The notes beneath the pieces were generated by a model. The model worked only from the letters and a program-made list of their open reading frames with translations, ran no database searches and was not told the origin of the DNA. A stretch of 35,437 nt of DNA from positions 1-35,437 of the forward strand of contig JAHLWZ010000972.1 in NCBI GenBank assembly GCA_020536535.1, written 5' to 3'. This DNA is from Pelomyxa schiedti (lineage: Eukaryota > Evosea > Pelobiontida > Pelomyxidae). Made by a program: the position numbers and the translations under genes. Shown here one piece after another: positions 1 to 9,300 of the stretch (positions within the stretch are counted from its first letter, which is position 1; every line of letters starts with the position of its first letter).

Positions 1-490
1 GAGTACACAAAAATTGAACACACGTGATGTTCGAAGCTTCTTGCGAGGTTTCTGCATCTGTTGACTTAATGATTGGGGGGGTGTGCTTGGTGGCACCACA
101 TTTTGGTTCGGTATATTGGTCAAACAAGGTTTATTCCGGTCTACATTGGAAGGAGAAGAATGATGGTGGTGATTGCTGAAAAAACTGTCACTCGAATTTT
201 GAAGGTGAACAAGTTGAGGTGGGGCTGGAGGAAACACGAGGAAGGAGGAGGGGAGATGCCGGCAACGAGGGAGTAGGGGTGCGTGTCTGTTGCCTGGGCT
301 GGGGTATCGGCGGGGGTGATTTCTTGGGCGGGAGCGTAGACGTCGGTGGTACCTGCATCGTTCGTGGAGTTGTTTAGCGTAATGTTAATTTAACGATTGA
401 ACGAAGATTTTCTGTGACACGGTGGGAAGTCCCATAGGGGCATTGTGAAAGGGCATAGGTTGGCCGTACAAAAACAACGGTGAAGTTCAT
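1..490 (-). CDS. Uncharacterised protein, N-terminal part (gene runs off the left edge)
   Basis: I do not recognise this gene. Reading starts at the ATG at 490-488 (MNFTVVFVRP) and continues leftwards through two phase-consistent introns, 402-353 (50 nt) and 237-176 (62 nt), to the window edge. The first part is ordinary sequence ending in a segment rich in Ala, Pro and Thr. After the second intron the protein becomes low complexity, with a His run (NHHHHSSPS), then Pro/Gln/Ser-rich sequence, then a basic patch (KPRKKLRTSR) just before the edge. The basic patch could be nuclear targeting or nucleic-acid binding, but this is only a guess. The start lies 51 nt downstream of the stop of the cupin gene on the same strand, so the two are tightly packed in tandem. 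The start could be wrong if an upstream exon exists; the reading frame in the last 175 bases is the most secure part. Confidence 0.45.
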
Positions 491-540
491 GGCAGGTTTG
501 GGTCCCGCCTTTTTTTGAAATCAGTATCACGGGGTCCCGT

Positions 541-1997
541 TCAGGGGGAAGTCATTGGGAATACCGTGAACATAAGAAGAGGGGTGAGGCCTGTGTTGAC
601 TATGGTGACCGGAACACGTGGCACAACGAGGAACTCTTTGGCGCGTGGGTCAGACACATCTACTGTGTTGCCATTGAGTGTGCCTATGCCAATTTGAGAT
701 TGTGTGGTATTATAATGGTCTTATTTTGGTTTTTTCAACCTTTGCCAGACCAGCATATTCCTGCAAAAGGGCGAATATCTGCCTCACGTTTGAACGTTGC
801 CCCAGGTGCAACCTTGTTCAGTTGTCAACTTAGAAGGAAGCACTCGTTTGCATTTAAACCTCAAAAGCTTCCCCATAAAACACTCCAAAGAAAATCTGTA
901 TGCGGTTTCCCCAGGACCCATGTTCGAGGGATGTGACTTTGTGCTGGAACCTCTGTCTGAGTAAAACTTAGAAATAGGTACTAAAGCCCTCCTGAAATAC
1001 CGGAAATCTGGGGCAGTGCACAATTCCCAATTCAAGAGATGCTCCACAAACTAGAGAAATGTTTGTCACTCAATAATTTAAAACGACTTACTTCTGTTTC
1101 ATCTCTGAGTCCTTTAAGCTGACAAACTTCCCTTTCTGTCGCGAGTTGATCCTCTGGGATTCTGTTTCTAATAAGAAAATAGTATTTTAGAAAGATATAC
1201 TTTATCCCAAGCCTCCAACTGGCCAGGTTGGCATCATCCTGGGGCCTTTGAATTTCAAAAGTGGTCCAAGGACCGGGGGCATGCAGTATTCCTGCATATG
1301 GTTAGGCAAGCAGAAGAAGACTCGTACCAGGTGGAAGAGTCCACGCATCATACGCATTGATTTGATAATCCTCTAGTAAGGGGTAACATGAATCATCTCG
1401 GCCGAACCTTTTCAAGGCGGCGATAAGCTGCTCCTTACTAACCCCTATTTATTATTTAGCAGAATGCGATCCACATAGTTAGCAATACCTGGTTTTAAGC
1501 CTAACCTTGTTATCGCTGACACATTCTGGAGATTGTAGGGCGGAACTGAGAGCGGAGGGAAAAAGTAAGCTTCCAATTTCCCTGGGCCAAGTAGCTCGAC
1601 TCCACCGTCCGTCTTTCGCCTCACAACACCGCTGTGGGTGTGACAGGGAATGCCAGGCACTTCAGGCTTATCTGAGCACAAGCTTGTTAGACTATATGTT
1701 TCGAAGTTCGAGAGTTGTACCAGGTGCAAAGGACGGTGAAACTGGCTTCCCGCCAATATCCAGAATCTTAGTAAGTGGCCACAATGCACGATATGCGCCC
1801 AGCAACTCATTCTCAGCCACTGTAACAGCATCAAGAAATCCCACCGAGCAAATGGCTGTTCCCGGGAGGATCAACCCTTAGCCCATCGTTAGTTCAATTT
1901 GGAAGGGCGGATAGATCATAAGCACAACGACGCAGGACGCACTTGATATTCCCTCGCCGTCCTTTGGCTTGGCGTTGAGTGCGTGTGTGAGGGACAT
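541..1997 (-). CDS. Cupin protein resembling mannose-6-phosphate isomerase-like bacterial cupins
   Basis: Spliced from the ATG at 1997-1995 (MSLTHALNAKPKDGEG) to the TGA at 543-541, using about seven short introns that keep phase. Features in order: a segment PLTKILDIGGKPVSP; a histidine pair CHTHSG that fits a cupin metal site; GPGKLEAYFFPPLS; RLGLKPGVSKEQL; then WTLPPGILHAPGPWTTFE, typical of the metal-binding barrel of phosphomannose-isomerase-like cupins; and a C-terminal part with GICWSGKGTLNG, AKEFLVVP and TVFPMTSP. Known type I isomerases interconvert fructose-6-phosphate and mannose-6-phosphate using zinc. This protein is divergent enough that I infer a metal-dependent sugar-phosphate cupin but cannot name the substrate. 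The motif order resembles bacterial cupins more than the eukaryotic sugar isomerase, so old bacterial origin is possible, although the gene is fully intron-bearing. The first intron and the exact start are the least certain parts. Confidence 0.7.
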
Positions 1998-2464
1998 TAT
2001 CCACCACCTGTTCATTCTTAATATACTACATCACTATGTGTTAGCACGAGCACACTCCACAGCAAAGTAGCCCCGATCATCAGTCTCAGTGTCGTTGTTT
2101 CCTTGCACTATGTTCCTAAAGGTGTTAACCAATACAAATCATCAACAAACAAAATGACACGATAAGTTGTACCTTCCGCAGTACATTGGCCTGTGCACGA
2201 TGGCCGGAGCAGCAAACACCACACCCCCTTGGTTCTGCAACGTAGACACTATACATGCCCTCGTCACGGCTTCAGCGAGGCGGCGTTGCATCTTCGGTTT
2301 CCTTTTTGTTCTTTTTCCTTAGACTCTTTCAGAATCCAAGTGGTGGGTCCAATTCGGGTGAAGCAGTACGCAGTTGGACACTAAGTAGAAAGAACTGCTC
2401 TGTTGGGAGAGAGGAGAGAATGAAAACCAGTCATCAATTCCAAACAAACTAATAAAGTGCGTAT
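1998..2464. other. Divergent intergenic region between the cupin gene and the next plus-strand gene
   Basis: This 467-base stretch separates two genes pointing away from each other and probably holds both promoters. Short open frames are present but none has a convincing start, composition or splice continuity. I see no TATA box, repeat or RNA gene that I would defend. Confidence 0.4.
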
Positions 2465-2929
2465 ATGTCAGACAACCGTGCGCCATTCGTAATGCCGGCT
2501 CCCCCGCGTCAGACACAATTTGTTCAACAATATCCGTTGCAATCGAACAAAGTGTTGCTATCACCGTCACCTCCCAGATCGACGGACATGGCTCCCGACA
2601 CCCGGGGCGGCACTGAGGCACAAGTGGCGCCTATACCGGTCCAATTTGCGTTGCAGTTGCCCCAAAAGTACAAACAACACATTGACGTCGTGGCGAAGTT
2701 ACTCGGACCCATATTTGTGATACACTATGGAGTGGAACCTGGCATCCCCACCGAGTGTTGTTTCAAGTCTCGGTACTCCGAAGAAAGCTACGAGATTATC
2801 AAGGTGGCACAGGTTGAGCCTGGCGTGACGACGTATGTGCAGCTGTGTGATGGGTTCCTGGTGCTGCAATGTCGAAAATCATCTAGTACCATCATTCTCT
2901 CCATATATCTCGTGCCCACATTACATTAG
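2465..2929 (+). CDS. Uncharacterised 154-residue protein
   Basis: A single open frame from ATG 2465 to TAG 2929. Residues 1-55 are a Pro/Ser/Gln-rich, probably disordered head. From about residue 58 the sequence looks folded: PVQFALQLPQKYKQHIDVV, then a hydrophobic strand-like segment LLGPIFVIHYG, and further alternating hydrophobic stretches such as VTTYVQLCDGFLVLQ. I recognise no family. The last 17 residues may be intronic, because a GT after VLQ (about 2870) and an AG before 2931 could form an intron, but extending past it would run into the convergent minus-strand gene whose stop lies at about 2951. The simple unspliced end leaves a 21-base gap between the two genes. Confidence 0.5.
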   Translation: MSDNRAPFVMPAPPRQTQFVQQYPLQSNKVLLSPSPPRSTDMAPDTRGGTEAQVAPIPVQFALQLPQKYKQHIDVVAKLLGPIFVIHYGVEPGIPTECCFKSRYSEESYEIIKVAQVEPGVTTYVQLCDGFLVLQCRKSSSTIILSIYLVPTLH

Positions 2930-2950
2930 GTCCTGTGCGTCTTATAAGAC

Positions 2951-3717
2951 TCATCCTTCCCCCTCCAAAAAAAAGCGATCCATGCTATTCGTTACTCTTA
3001 TTTCAGTGGTCGAATAATCAATTCCTTCACCTAGGGGTTGTGTACAGTATGCAAACAAAATCTTGTAGTAGCCTGTTAAAGTACAGTTAGACTTACCCAA
3101 ATCACTTATACAATCAACTCCTGCACTTGGCACCAACTCAATACTGCGTGTTCCTCCGCAATCTACCTCAAAGTCTGTTCCTCTGATGCAAAGTGTTGTA
3201 ACCATCTACACCCCTGACAGTGCATGGTTCACCATGGCTAGAAGTTCACCAACAGTTGAGTGGAACTGTGTCATACAATTCTTGAAACAGACGTTCCATG
3301 TAGACATATCCTCCTGGTCCGAACTCATGGGTACTCATCACAAACACCTTAATTGTGCCAACATCTAACTAAAAATCATATGACAGTTTCTGATCAAGGC
3401 ACTCACATAACTCAGCCTCGTTGGCTGCAACTGTGCTCTTTTCTTTCTTCCCCAATTTGTGAAACGCTTGAAGTATTGCAGGCAACTATAGACGACATCG
3501 CATCTCCGTGAGATTTTCCCCCTTTTTCCCTTCTGTTCCCAAAAAACTCACTATTTTCTAGGTACAATTTCGGGTTTATTGGACGAATTTTTTGCGAACA
3601 GATTCTCTCCAAAAAGCAAGTCAGAGCATTTCTCATTCGATTCAGTGACTCGACCCCTGGAATGTGCGCCGGCTCTCTGAATACAGGGCAGGTATTTCCC
3701 GGAAAGTATCTTCCCTA
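2951..3717 (-). CDS. Uncharacterised multi-exon protein, start unresolved
   Basis: Several minus-strand segments with good protein composition join in phase, but I do not recognise the family. The clearest run is LPAILQAFHKLGKKEKSTVA, then NEAEL joined through a GTGAGT...TTAG intron to YVGTIKVFVMSTHEFGPGGY and VYMERLFQELYDTVPLNC. A later exon reads GTDFEVDCGGTRSIELVPS, followed by a 66-nt intron beginning GTAAGTCTAAC and a final exon ending in DRFFLEGEG, with a stop at 2953-2951. Upstream, two different frames around 3560-3720 both look coding, so the first exons and the start codon are uncertain; the true start may lie as far right as about 3900. The gene converges with the plus-strand gene ending at 2929. 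Confidence 0.45.
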
Positions 3718-4096
3718 GGTTTTTGAAAGACTTGTAGGGTATCTACCACCTAAGAATTTTCAGACGCTGGCCCGATGAGCATGCCACATATGTGGACAGT
3801 GGGGGTTAGTAAAACAAGAAGCATCCCTGAACTCACTGAATAACAATAGGATCACTCAAGTACACTCCAGTAAGAAGTTGTCAACCGTGCTGGTATGTTG
3901 TTCAAAAGGAGAATGAAAAACCAACCGGACTTTCCGCACCAACACTCAGAGCGCTCGTGGAAGCAACCATTACACAATTCCTTAATGTATGGTTACTATC
4001 CAGAGCAGATGCACAGGAATAAGACTTGTTTAAAATTTGTACAAAAAAATGATTTCCTGTCCGTCCGTTCGTAGCGCAAAAAATAAACATTGATAA
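3718..4096. other. Region between an unresolved minus-strand gene start and an ankyrin gene
   Basis: This stretch probably contains the first exon(s) of the minus-strand gene to its left and the promoter of the ankyrin gene at 4097. A likely intron with a GTGAGT donor near 3840 and a TTAG acceptor near 3750 can be read on the minus strand. No separate gene is supported. Confidence 0.3.
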
Positions 4097-6091
4097 ATGG
4101 GGTCGGTACTGGAAACCCCAAGCACCACAGCCGCCGTCCCTGTTCCCGTCCCCGTGCCGATCACAACCCTGCCCCGTGATGATCCCATACCCATCAATAC
4201 CGACCCCTGGGCCAACGAGAGGGAGCACTACCTCAAAGCCCTGATCGCTTGCTGCGTAGCTGGCGACCTAGAGGGCACGCAAGCCTTTCTGACGCGCCTG
4301 CACCAAGACGGCGGCGACGGGCAAGGCTGGGCGCTGGACGGCAGGGAGGTCGTTAGGGTGTTGAGTGCCACCGTCGCGTCCTGCTACAACACCATGACGT
4401 TCGCCGGCGCCTCGGGTGTCCAGAGGAACGACGCGCAGGACGCGCTGGTCAGGGTCACCGAGAAACAGTGGCTCGGCCGAGCCAACCCAGAATACCGGGA
4501 CGGCTACTGCCGGTGGGCCCAGTGCGTGGCAGCGGTGTTCCGGTGCCTGGGCGACGGCGCGAAGGATCGTGTGCGGCTCGAGGGCGAGAACGAGATGATG
4601 ATCAGGGCGGTGAGGAACAACATGTGGTGCCCACAGTGCGTGTGTGCGTTGGTCAATGGGTCCGATGGATACAGGGCCCTGCGTCTCAGCTTGGAGTGTA
4701 TTAATATGTATTGTGCGGTTGCTGTGCATATGGAGACGCTGGGTTACGTGGCGGAGTCGAGATCGGTGCTCCGCTTCTTGTTCAACCACTCTCGTACCGT
4801 GTTTTACCCTGTGCTCACTCGGTTGCTTGGTTTGGGTAATGTTAAGTGCTGCGTTGATTTTGCTCGCAGGTCTGGGAGCTTGTCTCATCTTCCTCCACTT
4901 CCCGCGGACGTTTCCTCATCTAACCTGCTGGTAGCGGCAGTGTCATCGAATTCTCCTGAGGTTGTATTATGGATATTGAAACTTTTTACACCCAGCAGCC
5001 TACGCGATCTGGATCCATCTGGGAAATCGGTTGAAGCTGCCTGTTTATGTATGAATACTGAGTGCCTTTCTCTATTGTTATCCTTGGGAGCTGACAAGAA
5101 TTCCGCAGGAGCCCGGAGGGGATTTTCGCACATACTGACTGGCCAGGTGAGGTCTCCGCATGTTGCATCTGAATTTCTCTGCTTTCTGTTGGAGAACGGC
5201 GTCTGTCTCGATGATCCGCTCCCACACGAGCACCTTACCCCTCTTAGGGTTTGTTGTTCGACAGGGAAAGAAGAAATGGTTAGACTTCTTGTTGACCACA
5301 GGGCTTCAGTGAAGGAAGACGACGTAGTTCTGTGGCTCAGCACATCGAATTGTCATACAACTATGGCCTATCTATGCAAAAACCTCAGTACTAAGCTGAA
5401 ACCTGAAGCTCTGAATCAGGCTCTTCTCCTTAACCGCTCCGATGCATTCATGGATGTATTAATAGCGCACACCGCTGACCTAAATTCTTCTGTCACTGCC
5501 CTTCCAAATACTCCAATGTATCCACTTGAGCTGGCCCTGCACCAACACCGAGTACGAGCGTGTCATACATTACTCAAGGCCGGAGCGCAGATTCCGCTTG
5601 CATCCTCCTCGAGCGATTGGTTTATTTCTGCATTCGAAAAGTGGGTCCCTTCTTACCCGGTCACAGAGGAAGCGCTCGCGCTCCTTGACTTCTTGTTATA
5701 TATGCGACCAGATATAGCAAGCAGGGCCTATCCTACACTCGACGTAATTGGGGGATTACTTGAATACAGTGCCCGAGTTACAAACCCGGCAATGATGAAA
5801 GTAGTGCTGAAACACACTTCCTCCGGGTCAGCGACTGCACTCGTGATAGTGACTGCCAAGTGTCTACAAAATTGCCGCATACCTAAGCTTTGTACACACA
5901 TATATATGTCCGAAATACTTGTAAGGAAAGGTGGAGCAGACCCAAATGCGGCATTGAGCTTAATTTCTACCGCAATGTCATATACATACGCAAGGTGTTA
6001 TCACTCAACAGACATGACTTGTAACCACTGTCAATGCCTGATCGTGTATTCTAGCATCAAGGTTGAACTTTCCTCTCAAAATCACAAATAA
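4097..6091 (+). CDS. Ankyrin-repeat protein with a cysteine-containing N-terminal domain (ankyrin gene A)
   Basis: An uninterrupted 664-residue frame starting MGSVLETPST. After a short Val-Pro repeat head comes a helical N-terminal region (residues about 35-260) containing MWCPQCVCALVNG, a CxxC pair also present in the ankyrin gene at 13440. From about residue 265 degenerate ankyrin repeats follow, for example EVVLWILKLFTPSSLRDLD, TECLSLLLSLGADKNSAG, HEHLTPLRVCCSTGKEEMVR and RACHTLLKAGAQIP. Ankyrin repeats bind protein partners; no enzymatic domain is visible, so it is probably an adaptor or receptor-type binding protein. It has no signal peptide or membrane segment. The first about 550 bases are strikingly G+C-rich and the rest A+T-rich, though the frame never breaks. 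Unlike most neighbours it has no intron. The last about 20 residues look less repeat-like. Confidence 0.8.
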   Translation: MGSVLETPSTTAAVPVPVPVPITTLPRDDPIPINTDPWANEREHYLKALIACCVAGDLEGTQAFLTRLHQDGGDGQGWALDGREVVRVLSATVASCYNTMTFAGASGVQRNDAQDALVRVTEKQWLGRANPEYRDGYCRWAQCVAAVFRCLGDGAKDRVRLEGENEMMIRAVRNNMWCPQCVCALVNGSDGYRALRLSLECINMYCAVAVHMETLGYVAESRSVLRFLFNHSRTVFYPVLTRLLGLGNVKCCVDFARRSGSLSHLPPLPADVSSSNLLVAAVSSNSPEVVLWILKLFTPSSLRDLDPSGKSVEAACLCMNTECLSLLLSLGADKNSAGARRGFSHILTGQVRSPHVASEFLCFLLENGVCLDDPLPHEHLTPLRVCCSTGKEEMVRLLVDHRASVKEDDVVLWLSTSNCHTTMAYLCKNLSTKLKPEALNQALLLNRSDAFMDVLIAHTADLNSSVTALPNTPMYPLELALHQHRVRACHTLLKAGAQIPLASSSSDWFISAFEKWVPSYPVTEEALALLDFLLYMRPDIASRAYPTLDVIGGLLEYSARVTNPAMMKVVLKHTSSGSATALVIVTAKCLQNCRIPKLCTHIYMSEILVRKGGADPNAALSLISTAMSYTYARCYHSTDMTCNHCQCLIVYSSIKVELSSQNHK

Positions 6092-6327
6092 CATACCCAA
6101 ACAGACACTGGAATTCTACCCGCGAGCATGGGCATTCCTACTGTGCACGCATCCCCGCTGTGGCGCACACAGCCTCTGGCTATCGTTACTCCCCCACTGC
6201 CAGAGGGAAATCCTCCTCTACCTGTGGCCCGTTCAAGGATCTAGTAAATCCCGCCCTTGATCGAAAGTACTTTTTTCGTGTAACACCCAAAAACATTTCT
6301 CTCACGACTGTCGTGCGGGTGCCGGGG

Positions 6328-9300
6328 ATGTCTGGGGCCACCACCACTCGCACAGAACAACCCGATGACAACAACACGGCGGACAGTGCGCAGCCCCGCG
6401 AGGCCATAGCAACTACTGCTACTACTAGTAGTGAGGGAGCGACGGAGGGGCACGAGGAACAAGGGGCACCGTGCATGAAGGACCACGCGGGGGGCTCCGA
6501 TAGCGGGGACGTGGGAGGTACAGAGGAGAGGAGAAGGGAGACAGAGAGGGGCGGGGGCGGGGAGGGGGACGGGACAGCGTGGGCGGGGCTGCGGCCAGGG
6601 TCACTGAGGGTGAGGGTCACAGTGTCCGTTCCGGGGTCCGCGCTGGCCCTCCCTCGTAGAAGCTCCAGGGTAGTATCGGCACCAGGTTGGTGGGGATAAG
6701 GGTGGTGGGGGGTTCCCTCCTCGTTATTGGCTTCTTACCTCCTTGTTGTTTTGCTTTTATTTGCATTTGACCAGTGGTTGTCAATCACTCAATGGCGGAG
6801 GGTGTTACTGAGGAAGTGGAAGTTGTTGCTGACGAGAAAACAACTATTTTGAACTTTATATTCCTGGCACTTTTCAAGCACACCCTCTGGGAGATTCTTG
6901 CAAAGGATGTCCACATGTAAAAATCCTCACTGACAACAAAAGTTACAATCTCCCGAAGAGAAAAACAATCACAGGTATAGGCTGTTCCTCACAACTAGTG
7001 ATGGACTCTGTATACAACTGGATAACAGAAATTTAATTGGTTCCTATCACATCTCATCAAAGGTACAATTCCTTATTTGCAACACTAACCATCACTAGGA
7101 TAAATTGAAAGTTGCCCCCGGAGATTTGCTCTCACCAGTCCAAAATAGGGAAGTAATGCCACAGACCTTATCAAAAGCATTCCTCCCAATTTCTGTTCTC
7201 CGGCATCAATCAGAGGCATTCAACTAGAAACTACTTTTTTATGCGGTCTCACATGCTATTCAGGACCTTATGCTCCCTGCCCTTTGCCGTTTTGAACCCC
7301 AATTCAAAAATTATCACATTACAGATGCCCTGGCCTTGCACGAGGTACCTTCCATAATTTGTAATATCCACAAGCGCTTACTTTCTGATAGGTTCCTCAC
7401 AACATTCTTCATGTCAATTACCATAATGATATCCTCCAAGACAATAGCTCTCCAGTTTCAAATGGGCCAATTTCCGAGCTAGCTGAAGTGTGCCTTTTTC
7501 CCCTTCAGTGATTTCATAACGGAGGAATATCTAGGGATTTGTTTCTGTTTTGTCAACTCCTGCTCCAAAAACCTTTATGCCTACACCCTTCCGCGTTGGA
7601 GTGCTGATGTATCAACAGCGGGAATATAAAACCCTCCTATTTGATCCCGCAACTTCAGCCAGTTAGTTGTTTTTTCCTGATTGAAAATAACCCCTCTACA
7701 GGAGATGTGCTGGTCTTTTTGTGGCAGAGTGCCTGTATTTTTGGTAGGAAGTCTCCCTTACCATCAGATCTTCCTTTGTCCAGCAGCCGTCCACCCGTAT
7801 CACCTTCGCCATCACAAGAAATACCATCTGAAGGCACGGATTCCCCACACTGGTCACAATTCACTTTAACTTTGGTGAGTGGGAGAACTGGAGATAGTCG
7901 TATTTTATCACATGACACTCTACTGGCCACTGTTTTATCACAAATCTCCAGTGATTCTTCTCAATGGATTCAAGTTGAGCAAGTAGTAATTCTGTCTACA
8001 CTAATACGACCCAGGAAACCATTGTCTTCAGCGAAAAACAAACTAAGGAGGTTGATGCACTTCGTCCAAGCACTGTATCACGGCAGACCGAACATGTACC
8101 ATCATATGCTCCACTTGCTTCTTGCATAAGTATATTCGACTTCGACCCCCACTTTCATATTTTACATAAATTTTGTATTTTGAAGTTCTCATTCCCGCAA
8201 CTGGCGCCTATTTGAGAAAGAAGTTTCGTTCTGAGACACTGGTTGCAGAGTTGTTGAATTTTGCCGTAACTAACTCGAAGCGAGACTGTCCCTCTGTATG
8301 CAATAAAATGGCCGTGCTTCCGACCAAACACCACCAAACAGGGGACCGATTCATGGGCACTCGTTCTATGCGATGATGCCTTTTCCTTCATGGATACAGC
8401 TAAGTGCATCGGGGAATACCTAAAGCCTCAAGTACAACTTAACCACCAAACAAATCCATCCTGGAAAATTCTCCAATAGAGCGACGTTTTGGTTGTGGAA
8501 CTGAGGGCAAAGCCTTCTCAGCGGAGCATGATCCTTGTGGAGGGCCTCCACTTTACTTCCTTGATTCACGTTGGCAATAGTGAAACTTCACAAAGCAATT
8601 CAACTGTTAGTACCAACGTACCGGCATGGTTTATACTATTAAGTGGCCCAGGAACACTTGTAAAACAAACTCAAGATATTGTATACTTCCTCTTTCATGT
8701 TTGGGCCTTCTCTGACTTCAAACGAAAGGCATCAGAGATCGTGGGGCATGAGCTTTCACTTTTGTGTAGTGATTATGCATCTCCATCATCTGGGGCACTC
8801 ACTCTAACTCCGTGTGATCCGATGAGGTCAATGCTTTCCTACAGGTTTGACTCTGAGGTATGCTTCTCTTTTTCTTTTTCAATTTAAGTGTTTTTTTTTT
8901 TTTTTTTGCAGATAGTTTACTCTAATTCGATGTCATCTGCGTCGGGGACTGTATCTCAAGTTGCCTTCCAGCCACACCTGCTCTCAGGAGAGGAAATACA
9001 ATTCAAGGTTTATTAAGTAGTTCCCTTTTTTTCCTAAGGAGATTGTGCAGTGTGATTCGGTTATTTTTGGGGAATCCAAAGAAGCTGGGAACCTATTCAT
9101 CACCAATTTTTGTATTATACTATTCTATGTATGGATCGCTTACTGACAATTCTCAATTCTTACCGTCAATAGAAAAACGGAGACCATACTGAAATCCCCC
9201 TTACAGCAGTTTCTGCGCTCATGGTAAAAGGCAATGGAATTCTAATTTGCACCAAAGATATCAGGTTGCCTATTCTTCATCTTTTTTTCTCTTATTTCCC

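Noticed and set aside
4097-4108. MG starts (here and at 18264) as N-myristoylation sites for the NMT in the window
   Set aside because: The favoured Ser/Thr at position 6 is absent (MGSVLE and MGNVSE), so a physical link between these genes and the NMT is not supported.
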